Shown here: piece after piece, positions 1 to 5,897 of the stretch | Position numbering within the stretch: position 1 is the first letter of the stretch | Layout: the number at the start of each line of letters is the position of its first letter | DNA from: an uncultured beta proteobacterium | Lineage (GTDB): Bacteria > Pseudomonadota > Gammaproteobacteria > Burkholderiales > Burkholderiaceae_C | Assembly: GCA_903944555.1 (NCBI GenBank) | Contig: CAJASG010000431.1 | Span: 1 to 7,229 of the forward strand | Direction of reading: 5' to 3' | DNA: 7,229 nt | Made by a program: the position numbers and the translations under genes | The notes under the pieces: model-generated | Told to the model about the DNA's origin: nothing | Seen by the model: the letters and a program-made list of their open reading frames with translations, nothing else | Database searches by the model: none

Positions 1-1248
1 AAACTTGGTCTGATTGCGGTGGGCGGGTTTGCCGGGGCGGTGGTGGTTTTTGCGTCCTTGAGTTGGCTTGCGGTCAAAGTGCTGCGCAAAAGCGTGAACG
101 AGACCACGGCACCGCGCTGGCTGGTGCTGGCAACCCGGCAGGTGTCGGCACGCCCGGCCTACACCGTGGTGCAGGTCAGCGCACTGGCGGTTGGCTTGCT
201 GGCGCTGGTGTTGCTGGTGCTGCTGCGCACCGACCTCATCAGCAGTTGGCGCCAGGCGACGCCGCCGGATGCCCCCAATCGTTTTGTTATCAACGTCATG
301 CCAGAGCAGTCGGACGAATTTCAAAAAGCACTGACCCAGGCAGGTGTGACCCAGTTTGACTGGTACCCCATGATTCGGGGCCGCTTGGTGGCGGTGAACG
401 GCAAAGCGGTGGTGCCGGAAGACTATGAAGAAGACCGCGCCAAACGGCTGATCGACCGCGAGTTCAACCTCTCGCACAGCGCCAGCAAGCCCCAAAAGAG
501 TGACATAGTGGCGGGCCGCTGGACCGACGAAGAGCAGGGCGCCATCAGCGTGGAAGAGGGCATTGCGAAAACCCTGAATTTGAAGCTGGGGGATTCGCTG
601 CGCTTTGACATCGGTGGCGTGCAGACCGAATCGCGCATCACGTCGCTGCGCAAAGTGGACTGGGGCTCCATGCGGGCCAATTTCTTTGTGATGTACCCGG
701 TCAGTCGGCTGGAGAACGTGCCGACGACCTACATGGGTGCCTTCAAAGCGCCCTTGACCAAGGGGTTTGACAACGCCTTGGTGCACCAGTTTCCCAATGT
801 GACCAACGTGGACATGACCACCACCATCGGCCAGATTCAGCGCGTGCTGGACCAGGTGAGCCGTGCGGTGGAGTTCTTGTTTGGCTTCACGCTGGCGGCG
901 GGCCTCGTGGTGCTGTTCGCGGCCGTGACAGCAACGCGCGAGGAGCGGGCCCGCGAGTTCGCCATCATGCGTGCGGTGGGAGCCCAGAGCTGCTTGCTGC
1001 GCCAAGTGCAGCGCACCGAGTTGGCGGGGGTCGGTCTGCTGGCGGGATTTTTGGCTTCCGTGGTGGCGTCCGCAGTAGGGTGGGCGCTGGCGCACTACGT
1101 GTTTGAGTTCGAATGGTCGGTATCGTTATGGGTGCCGCTGTTCGGATCCCTGGCCGGTGCGGTGCTTGCCTTGGTCGCCGGCTGGTGGGGCCTGCGCGAT
1201 GTGCTGCGCCGCCCGGTGGTGGAGACACTGCGGCGCGCCGCCACCTGA
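1..1248 (+). CDS. ABC transporter permease, FtsX/YbbP-type, 3' part (5' truncated by window edge)
   Basis: This is the C-terminal half of an inner-membrane ABC permease of the FtsX superfamily, most like the large YbbP-type permeases that work with a YbbA-type ATPase. Those systems are thought to act on lipoproteins or envelope lipids; the substrate cannot be read here. The frame is open from the first base, so the gene starts upstream and the GTG at 19 is only an internal codon. In window codons, hydrophobic segments lie near 7-22 and 54-75. A long extracytoplasmic stretch follows (about 80-285), and then the FtsX core with three membrane segments near 290-310, 341-365 and 377-397. The conserved cytoplasmic loop motif EFAIMRAVGA (codons 319-328) lies between the first two core helices, and the protein ends with the usual PVVETLRRA tail. 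The stop TGA is at 1246-1248. No partner ATPase is visible; it may lie upstream. Superfamily certain, YbbP subgroup likely. Confidence 0.9.
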   Translation, partial: KLGLIAVGGFAGAVVVFASLSWLAVKVLRKSVNETTAPRWLVLATRQVSARPAYTVVQVSALAVGLLALVLLVLLRTDLISSWRQATPPDAPNRFVINVMPEQSDEFQKALTQAGVTQFDWYPMIRGRLVAVNGKAVVPEDYEEDRAKRLIDREFNLSHSASKPQKSDIVAGRWTDEEQGAISVEEGIAKTLNLKLGDSLRFDIGGVQTESRITSLRKVDWGSMRANFFVMYPVSRLENVPTTYMGAFKAPLTKGFDNALVHQFPNVTNVDMTTTIGQIQRVLDQVSRAVEFLFGFTLAAGLVVLFAAVTATREERAREFAIMRAVGAQSCLLRQVQRTELAGVGLLAGFLASVVASAVGWALAHYVFEFEWSVSLWVPLFGSLAGAVLALVAGWWGLRDVLRRPVVETLRRAAT

Positions 1249-1260
1249 TGGGCCTAATTT

Positions 1261-1329
1261 TGCTATTGATTTAATAGCTGGCTGCGCACGTTCTACGTGG
1301 GTTGTGGCTATTATTTGCCTAAGAAATTG
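1261..1329. repeat. Comamonadaceae-type intergenic palindromic repeat, copy A
   Basis: This non-coding repeat lies just after the permease stop. It begins with a perfect 6-bp hairpin, GCTATT-GATTT-AATAGC (1262-1278). The shared block ATAGCTG-n-CTGCGCA follows (1274-1288), then a second perfect hairpin CACGT-TCT-ACGTG (1287-1299), then GGCTA and a short T-rich stretch. The same arrangement recurs at 2061-2121. From memory, elements with this signature are common between genes in Rhodoferax, Polaromonas and Acidovorax; no function is established that I can cite. The hairpins could help end transcription of the permease gene, but no proper T-tract follows the stems, so I do not call an intrinsic terminator. 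Confidence 0.65.
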
Positions 1330-1364
1330 CTAGCGGGGAACCAGAAAGATGGATTTCTCCGTCA
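1330..1364 (-). pseudogene. Detached duplicate of the ccoG 3' end (last ~11 codons)
   Basis: Read on the minus strand, this stretch encodes TEKSIFLVPR followed by TAG, identical in protein sequence to the last ten residues and stop of the ccoG gene at 2122. Twenty bases in the middle (1334-1353) are identical between the copies. The nucleotide differences fall at third positions: ACG/ACA, GAG/GAA, AAA/AAG and CGC/CGT. Upstream of these codons the reading frame is no longer ccoG-like but belongs to the tail of an unrelated 76-codon ORF. This is therefore a gene fragment, not a functional gene. Its spacing to the adjacent repeat matches that of the intact copy to within one base. Confidence 0.8.
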
Positions 1365-1592
1365 CAGTTTCCAGTGGTCGCCCTGCATGGGGCTGTCGCG
1401 CACGGGCCACACAGGGCACAACATTTGTACGACCTCCATCAGGCTCAACCATTCGGCGATGGGGTCAACGCCCGAATCTTTGCCCAGTTGCGGCCGAAAA
1501 GGCACACCCGCTTCGCGCGCCAGCACCGCTCCCGCGATGGCACCGATTTGCGCAGCCTCGGCTTTAGTGACCTCGTTATCCGAGCAGTTCAT
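1362..1592 (-). CDS. Hypothetical protein, 76 aa, paired with the nucleotidyltransferase remnant
   Basis: A small ORF starts at ATG 1592 and overlaps the end of the nucleotidyltransferase remnant by 17 nt, the spacing expected of translationally coupled genes. The protein is soluble-looking, with no signal peptide or membrane segment. It has an alanine-rich helical N-terminal part (about residues 6-24), then GVPFRPQLGKDSGVDP (about 26-41), and an ending rich in proline and tryptophan (PVWPVRDSPMQGDHWKL). I do not recognise the family. The unbroken frame, the coupling and the protein-like composition support a real or recently real gene. The stop lies at the edge of the ccoG tail fragment, so the original end may have been altered by the rearrangement. 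With its upstream partner broken, it may no longer be expressed. Confidence 0.5.
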   Translation of the reverse strand: MNCSDNEVTKAEAAQIGAIAGAVLAREAGVPFRPQLGKDSGVDPIAEWLSLMEVVQMLCPVWPVRDSPMQGDHWKL

Positions 1593-1972
1593 TGAGCAAT
1601 TCCGGTTTGTTGAATAAACCAAAGTATTCACGTAACTCATCCATGTCGAGCGAGGCGCGGTGTATTTGAAATAGCGCGCGAATGTCATCCAGGTCGCGCG
1701 AGAGGGCGATGTGCGAAAAGCAAATCAAGCCCTTCTGTGCCGCGCACATAGTTTGCCGCATCTTCACTGCGGTACAGGCACTGGTAGCCCAAATTCAGCA
1801 ACGCGTCATGCACCTTGTCCGCAGTTTCGGCAGCCACCAGAAAACCCACATCCTTGGTGGCGCGAATCACCTGATGCGCAACCACCGCCAAGCCGCCAAT
1901 CAAGGCTGGCTGCGTGTCGTTGCGTGCAAACATGGACAGTGCTTCGCGGATTTGTTCGGCCAGGTTGGGCAT
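1576..1972 (-). pseudogene. Nucleotidyltransferase-like protein (AbiEii / DUF6036-like), internally deleted
   Basis: The gene is broken into two frames. From ATG 1972 the first frame reads a nucleotidyltransferase-like N-terminus with ALIGGLAVVAHQVIRATKDV (residues about 23-42), continuing to LDLLFAHRPLAR before a premature TGA at 1685-1687. The expected C-terminus, RDLDDIRALFQIHRASLDMDELREYF and on to LLNELLG, follows directly in another frame to the TAA at 1576. The join is at the GC-alternating run CGCGCG near 1695-1700. Relatives, as I remember them, have some 40-50 residues between these two blocks, so an out-of-frame deletion is the simplest explanation. The fold's metal-binding D-x-D is also damaged: RATKDV is followed by GF where DF is expected. 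Such proteins are often toxin or abortive-infection-type enzymes or uncharacterised; the exact role cannot be stated. No good ribosome-binding site precedes the ATG. Confidence 0.75.
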
Positions 1973-2060
1973 GTTTACGGCGTGGAATGTTGATCGTCGG
2001 CATCATAGCTTGCGCTTGGATTTGAGAATGCCCTTCGTCTCCCGCTACCAAAACGCTCCT
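1973..2060. other. Intergenic, 5' side of the nucleotidyltransferase remnant
   Basis: This short non-coding stretch lies between the repeat and the start of the broken nucleotidyltransferase gene. On the minus strand TATGAT (2002-2007) resembles a -10 box, but no convincing -35 box lies 16-18 bp upstream, so a promoter here is only possible. Nothing else was recognised. Confidence 0.3.
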
Positions 2061-2121
2061 TTTTTGATAGCTGTCTGCGCATATAGCCATTGGGCTAGCG
2101 GCTGATTTTCGTAAGGAGTCG
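2061..2121. repeat. Comamonadaceae-type intergenic palindromic repeat, copy B
   Basis: This is the second copy of the repeat at 1261-1329. It has the block ATAGCTG-n-CTGCGCA (2067-2081), then a perfect hairpin TAGCC-ATTG-GGCTA (2084-2097), then GGCTGATTTT. It abuts the stop codon of ccoG at 2122, as copy A abuts the detached ccoG tail. The hairpin sequence differs from that of copy A although both are palindromic. On the ccoG transcript the hairpin is not followed by a U-tract, so it is not a standard intrinsic terminator. Confidence 0.65.
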
Positions 2122-3540
2122 CTAACGGGGAACCAGAAAGATGGACTTTTCTGTCAGGTGCCCTGGAGCGTCCAGCGACGTAATTTCGAACTGCATGGCG
2201 TGCGAGCCCGGTGCCACCGCACCGGCCGGGGCCTGCAGCCGAACCGGCAGCGATAGTTCTTCGGTCGGCGCCACAGTGACCACGTTGTCAGATGTCATCA
2301 GCAGTCCTGGCAGGCCTGATACGGTGATCTGGTAGCGCTGGGTGGCCTCGGTGGCGTTCATCACTTGCAATCGGTACACGTTCTCAATTCGGCCTCCTGC
2401 TACTTCGCGTGCCATCACACCCCGATCACGGATGACGTTCACCTTGAACGGTGTGCGCAGCGACAGGCTGACCACCATAGCCAGCACGATGGAGCCCAGC
2501 ACTGCAGCGTAAATCAGCACGCGCGGGCGCAGCACATGGCGCAAGGTTTGCGACGGGGTCCAGTGCTGGGCCATGGCGTTTTCGGTGGTGTAGCGGATCA
2601 GGCCGGGCGCGTAGCCCATTTTGTCCATCACGGTGTCGCAGACATCCACACAGGCACCACAGCCAATGCAGTCGTGTTGCAGGCCATTGCGGATATCAAT
2701 ACCCGTGGGGCAGACCTGGACGCACAAGCTGCAGTCCACACAGGAGCCCAGGTTGGAGGTGGCTAGGTCTGCCTGGCGTGAGCGGGCGCCCCGGGGTTCG
2801 CCACGCTCCTGGTCGTAGGTGACGATCAACGTGTCTTTGTCGAACATGACGCTTTGGAACTGCGCATACGGGCACATGTGCTTGCAGATTTGCTCCCGCA
2901 GGAAGCCAGCATTGCCGTAGGTGGCAAAGCCGTAGAACAGGGTCCAGAAGGTTTCCCACGAACTCATGTTGAGCTGCAGGAACTCCAGGCCCAAGTCGCG
3001 GATGGGGGTGAAATAGCCGACGAAGGTGAATCCGGTCCACAGCGCCACGGCGAGCCACGCTGCGTGTTTGGCCGTTTTGCGCAGCACCCGGTCCGCCGAG
3101 AGGGCTTTAGCGTCACGGCGCATGCGGGCCGAGCGTCCACCTTCGATTTTTCGCTCAATCCACAAGAAAATTTCGGTGTAGACCGTTTGGGGACAGGTGT
3201 AGCCGCACCACAGGCGCCCGGCCACCGTGGTGAAGAGAAACAGGGCCAGCGCGGAAATGATCAAAACGCCCGCGAGATAGACAAAATCTTGTGGGTACAG
3301 CACCAAGCCAAAGACGAAGAAGCGCCGCACACCCAGGTCGAACAAGACAGCCTGGCGCTGCCCCCACTCCAGCCACGGCATGCCATAAAACACCAATTGG
3401 GTCAGAAAAACCATGACCCATCGCCAGTTGGCGAAACGCCCTGAGGCGACATGGGGGTAAATTTTGTCTTCCGAGGGCAGAAACCCCTCTTGGGGGACGA
3501 TGGGGATTACTTTTCGGGAAGGGGTATCTGGGGTGTGCAC
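2122..3540 (-). CDS. ccoG: Cytochrome c oxidase accessory protein CcoG (FixG/RdxA family)
   Basis: CcoG is an inner-membrane polyferredoxin-type protein needed for assembly or copper delivery of cbb3-type cytochrome c oxidase. I take the GTG at 3540 as the start, giving 472 aa, because CcoG-like sequence (SRKVIPIVPQ) begins a few residues later and longer versions run into the divergent gene. A weak GGGAA lies 6-7 nt upstream. In this numbering there are membrane segments near 39-57, 87-107, 160-178 and 340-360. The family motif LWCGYTCPQT is at 110-119 and CKHMCP at 219-224. Two 4Fe-4S motifs follow, CVDCSLCVQVCP (267-278) and CIGCGACVDVCD (291-302). A C-terminal Ig-like FixG_C domain (about 364-472) ends in TEKSIFLVPR. 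All cluster cysteines are present. The gene usually sits beside ccoNOQP; no oxidase gene is adjacent here. The exact start is less certain than the identity: ATGs at 3597 and 3609 are alternatives. Confidence 0.95.
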   Translation of the reverse strand: MHTPDTPSRKVIPIVPQEGFLPSEDKIYPHVASGRFANWRWVMVFLTQLVFYGMPWLEWGQRQAVLFDLGVRRFFVFGLVLYPQDFVYLAGVLIISALALFLFTTVAGRLWCGYTCPQTVYTEIFLWIERKIEGGRSARMRRDAKALSADRVLRKTAKHAAWLAVALWTGFTFVGYFTPIRDLGLEFLQLNMSSWETFWTLFYGFATYGNAGFLREQICKHMCPYAQFQSVMFDKDTLIVTYDQERGEPRGARSRQADLATSNLGSCVDCSLCVQVCPTGIDIRNGLQHDCIGCGACVDVCDTVMDKMGYAPGLIRYTTENAMAQHWTPSQTLRHVLRPRVLIYAAVLGSIVLAMVVSLSLRTPFKVNVIRDRGVMAREVAGGRIENVYRLQVMNATEATQRYQITVSGLPGLLMTSDNVVTVAPTEELSLPVRLQAPAGAVAPGSHAMQFEITSLDAPGHLTEKSIFLVPR

Positions 3541-3564
3541 GTTCGTTCCCGGAGTGGGGCTGCA

Positions 3565-3591
3565 AATGTAGCACTGCACCGCCTGTGACCA
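3565..3591 (-). promoter_or_regulatory. Possible ccoG promoter
   Basis: On the minus strand TGCTACATT (extended -10, -10 hexamer at 3565-3570) follows TGGTCA (3586-3591) with 15 bp between, shorter than ideal. It would place transcription start about 15-20 nt before the GTG at 3540. No FNR-type TTGAT-n4-ATCAA box is present in the 67-bp divergent gap, although cbb3-related genes are often FNR-controlled. Confidence 0.3.
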
Positions 3592-3607
3592 TGGCATCAT
3601 TAAAACC

Positions 3608-5119
3608 ATGGACGCAAACTTGCCCCCCCTCATTCAGTCGCTGCTGCAGCCGCAGCGTTACCCCGGTGCGGTGTCGCGGGTTGAGCTGGTTCAGACCCAT
3701 ATCTCATGGGTTCTGTTGGCGGGCGAGTTTGCGTACAAAATCAAGAAGCCGCTGAAGTTGCCGTTTCTGGATTTCAGCACGCTGGCGCTACGCCAGGTGT
3801 GTTGCACCGACGAATTGCGCCTGAACCGCCGCTTTGCCCCTGACCTCTATTTGGATGTGGTCAGCATCTTCAATACGCCGCAGGATCCGCAGTGGGTCGG
3901 CGGCGGTGAGCCCATCGAATATGCGGTGAAGATGCGGCGCTTTGATGAGGCCGCGCGGCTGGACCGAGTCTGTGCCCGTGGCGAGTTGGCGACTGCGCAT
4001 TTGTCGGACTTGGCCGACACCTTGGTGTCCTTTCACGCTGCGGCAGCCGTGGCACTACCGGCATCGCGCTTTGGGGCGGCCAGTGAAGTCCTTGCCCCGG
4101 CACGGGACAATTTTGCAGATTTGCGACGCCTGATGCCCGGTGAGCCGCTGCAAACCCGTTTGGCGGCTTTGGAAGCTTGGACCGAAACCCAATTCCAGCA
4201 TCTCGCCCCGTTGATGGAGGCCCGCAAGCGCGCCGGCCATGTGCGCGAGTGCCATGGTGATTTGCACTTGGCCAACATGGTGCTGATCGGTGACCATGTG
4301 CGCATGTTTGACTGCATCGAATTCAACGAAGACCTGCGTTGGAGCGATGTGGTCAGTGAAATTGCCTTCACCTATGTCGACCTGCTGGCGCATGAGCAGC
4401 CGGGGTTGGCCAGCTGGTTCGTGAATGAGGTCTGGAGCCGCAGCGGTGACTACGCAGCGGCGCCCTTGTTGCGGTTTTATGCGGTGTACCGGGCACTGGT
4501 ACGTGCCAAGGTGGCCGCCATCCGCTCTAACCAGACGCACGGGGACGATGGCGAGGTGGCGGCGCATATTGCACTCGCCGAACGCCTGATGGCCCCACCG
4601 CCGGCACAGTTGGTGATTACCCACGGTTTGTCGGGCTGTGGCAAAACGGTTGCCTCCAATACCTTGTTAATGGGAGACTTGCGAGCATCCACGTTGCGCT
4701 TGCGCTCGGATGTGGAGCGCAAGCGCCTGCATGGTCTAGCCCCCACGGAGCACAGCGGCTCCGCCACCAACGCCGGCATCTACGCGACCGACGCCCACTT
4801 GCAGACGTACGCCAGGCTGCGCGAGCTGGCGGAACTGTTGCTGCGCGCTGAGTGGTCGGTGGTGGTGGATGCGGCCTTTTTGAAACGCGCTGACCGCGAT
4901 GCTTTTCGTACGCTGGCCAGCAACCTTGGCGTGGCGTTTAGCATCCTTGCACCGCAGGCCACGCCCGCACAGTTGCGCGAGCGCATTCTGGCGCGCAGCG
5001 CACAAGGGTGCGACGCCTCGGAAGCCACGCTGGAGGTGCTGGATCACCAGTTGCAAACGCTGGAGCCCTTGGGCCAGGATGAAAACATCGTCCTCCAGGG
5101 TGCAAGAACATTGGCGTAG
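3608..5119 (+). CDS. Two-domain protein: aminoglycoside-phosphotransferase fold plus P-loop AAA ATPase/kinase
   Basis: This 503-aa soluble protein belongs to a fusion family commonly annotated as bifunctional aminoglycoside phosphotransferase/ATP-binding protein. The N-terminal half (about 1-330) has the kinase-like fold. A lysine-rich YKIKKPLKLPFLDFS strand lies at 43-57, the catalytic-loop motif CHGDLHLANMV at 215-225, and the metal-binding aspartate D235 in FDCIEF. The C-terminal half (about 334-503) is a P-loop domain with Walker A GLSGCGKT (340-347), RSDVERKR (366-373), and a Walker-B-like VVVDAAFL (418-425). Both active-site motif sets look intact. The APH name comes from fold only: nothing shows that it modifies antibiotics, and the natural substrate is unknown. 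It starts at ATG 3608 and is divergent from ccoG. The next gene starts 9 nt after its stop, so the two are probably cotranscribed. Confidence 0.9.
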   Translation: MDANLPPLIQSLLQPQRYPGAVSRVELVQTHISWVLLAGEFAYKIKKPLKLPFLDFSTLALRQVCCTDELRLNRRFAPDLYLDVVSIFNTPQDPQWVGGGEPIEYAVKMRRFDEAARLDRVCARGELATAHLSDLADTLVSFHAAAAVALPASRFGAASEVLAPARDNFADLRRLMPGEPLQTRLAALEAWTETQFQHLAPLMEARKRAGHVRECHGDLHLANMVLIGDHVRMFDCIEFNEDLRWSDVVSEIAFTYVDLLAHEQPGLASWFVNEVWSRSGDYAAAPLLRFYAVYRALVRAKVAAIRSNQTHGDDGEVAAHIALAERLMAPPPAQLVITHGLSGCGKTVASNTLLMGDLRASTLRLRSDVERKRLHGLAPTEHSGSATNAGIYATDAHLQTYARLRELAELLLRAEWSVVVDAAFLKRADRDAFRTLASNLGVAFSILAPQATPAQLRERILARSAQGCDASEATLEVLDHQLQTLEPLGQDENIVLQGARTLA

Positions 5120-5128
5120 ACTGCGGCA

Positions 5129-5869
5129 ATGTTTGATCGCCTGCTCATTTGCCTGGTTCTTTTGCTGACTATGCCCTTGGTCCGCGCAGAGCAGCAGTTG
5201 CAGCTCGCTTCGACCGACTACCCACCCTACTTTTCCAGCGCCTTGCCAGAAGGCGGAACCCTGACGGCCTTGACCCGCGCTGCCTTTAAGGCGGCGGGGT
5301 ATGACATCACACTCGTTTTTCTTCCGTGGGCCAGGTTGATGCTTGAAGTGGAACGCGGCAAGTACGACGGTGTTGTCGCCGTTTGGTACAAAGCAGACCG
5401 GGAGCACTTTTTGGCGCTGTCCGCCCCGGTCGTTGATACGCACGTTGGCTTCTATGGTCGCGCCAGTCTGCCGCTGGATGTAGCGTCGTTGCAGAACCTG
5501 CGAACCCGCTCCATTGGAGCGGTGCGTGGCTATGCCAACCCAACTGCGTTTGATGCTGCGGGATTGAAGACCGAATTGGCGGTGAATGACGTGTCCAACC
5601 TGCGCAAGTTGGACAAGGGGCGGCTGGACCTGGTGTTGGTCGATAAGGCATTGGCCCAGTACTTGGTCGGTCAGGAGTGGCCGACAGGAAACGCCAATCT
5701 GATGTGGCGAGAACCTGGCCTGCAGACCATGCCGTTGCATATCGGAATTGCGCGCAACAGACCCAATTCCACGGTAATTTTGAATGACTTCAATCGCGGC
5801 TTGGCAGAGATCCGGCGCACTGGGGAATATGCCCGTATCCTGAAACGCCTGCCACTGACGTCTAAGTAG
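5129..5869 (+). CDS. Periplasmic solute-binding protein, SBP_bac_3 type
   Basis: A 246-aa secreted protein resembling family-3 (amino-acid-type) solute-binding proteins of ABC transporters. A signal peptide is evident: a positive residue at 4, a leucine-rich core at 5-17, and a probable cleavage after VRA at residue 20. The mature part opens with the typical LASTDYPPYFS (26-36). It continues with the GYDITLVFLPWARLMLEVERGKYDGVVAVW block (about 57-86, where W67-R69 and D80-G81 are typical) and ends with a second lobe containing RLDLVLVDKALAQYL. No permease or ATPase gene is adjacent, so it is an orphan binding protein. It could serve a transporter encoded elsewhere or act as a sensor-type protein. 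The ligand is unknown. It starts 9 nt after the APH/ATPase gene with only a weak ribosome-binding site, which suggests cotranscription. Its 3' end converges on the MFS gene, 28 bp away, with no terminator seen between. Confidence 0.85.
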   Translation: MFDRLLICLVLLLTMPLVRAEQQLQLASTDYPPYFSSALPEGGTLTALTRAAFKAAGYDITLVFLPWARLMLEVERGKYDGVVAVWYKADREHFLALSAPVVDTHVGFYGRASLPLDVASLQNLRTRSIGAVRGYANPTAFDAAGLKTELAVNDVSNLRKLDKGRLDLVLVDKALAQYLVGQEWPTGNANLMWREPGLQTMPLHIGIARNRPNSTVILNDFNRGLAEIRRTGEYARILKRLPLTSK

Positions 5870-5897
5870 CGCACCGTAGCACTTTAAAGTCGGTCCA

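Noticed and set aside
1297..1617. Plus-strand open frames across the accessory segment
   Set aside because: They run across the repeat, the ccoG tail and the 76-codon ORF. The minus-strand reading gives coherent family matches, whereas these do not.
2854..3444. Plus-strand open frame (196 codons) inside ccoG
   Set aside because: It is antisense to conserved CcoG coding sequence, including membrane and Cys motifs, and its own sequence is not protein-like.
3541..3607. FNR-type operator upstream of ccoG
   Set aside because: No TTGAT-n4-ATCAA or close variant is present in the gap.
3608..5119. Calling the APH-fold protein an aminoglycoside resistance enzyme
   Set aside because: Only the kinase-like fold is shared. 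The fusion to a P-loop domain places it in a different family of unknown substrate.
4736..5740. Long minus-strand open frame (334 codons) opposite the APH/ATPase and solute-binding genes
   Set aside because: It spans two well-supported genes on the other strand and its protein is low-complexity (Gln/Arg/His-rich) with no recognisable motif. It is an antisense shadow in high-GC DNA.
5870..5897. Intrinsic terminator between the convergent solute-binding and MFS genes
   Set aside because: No GC-rich stem followed by a T-run on either strand is visible in the 28-bp gap.
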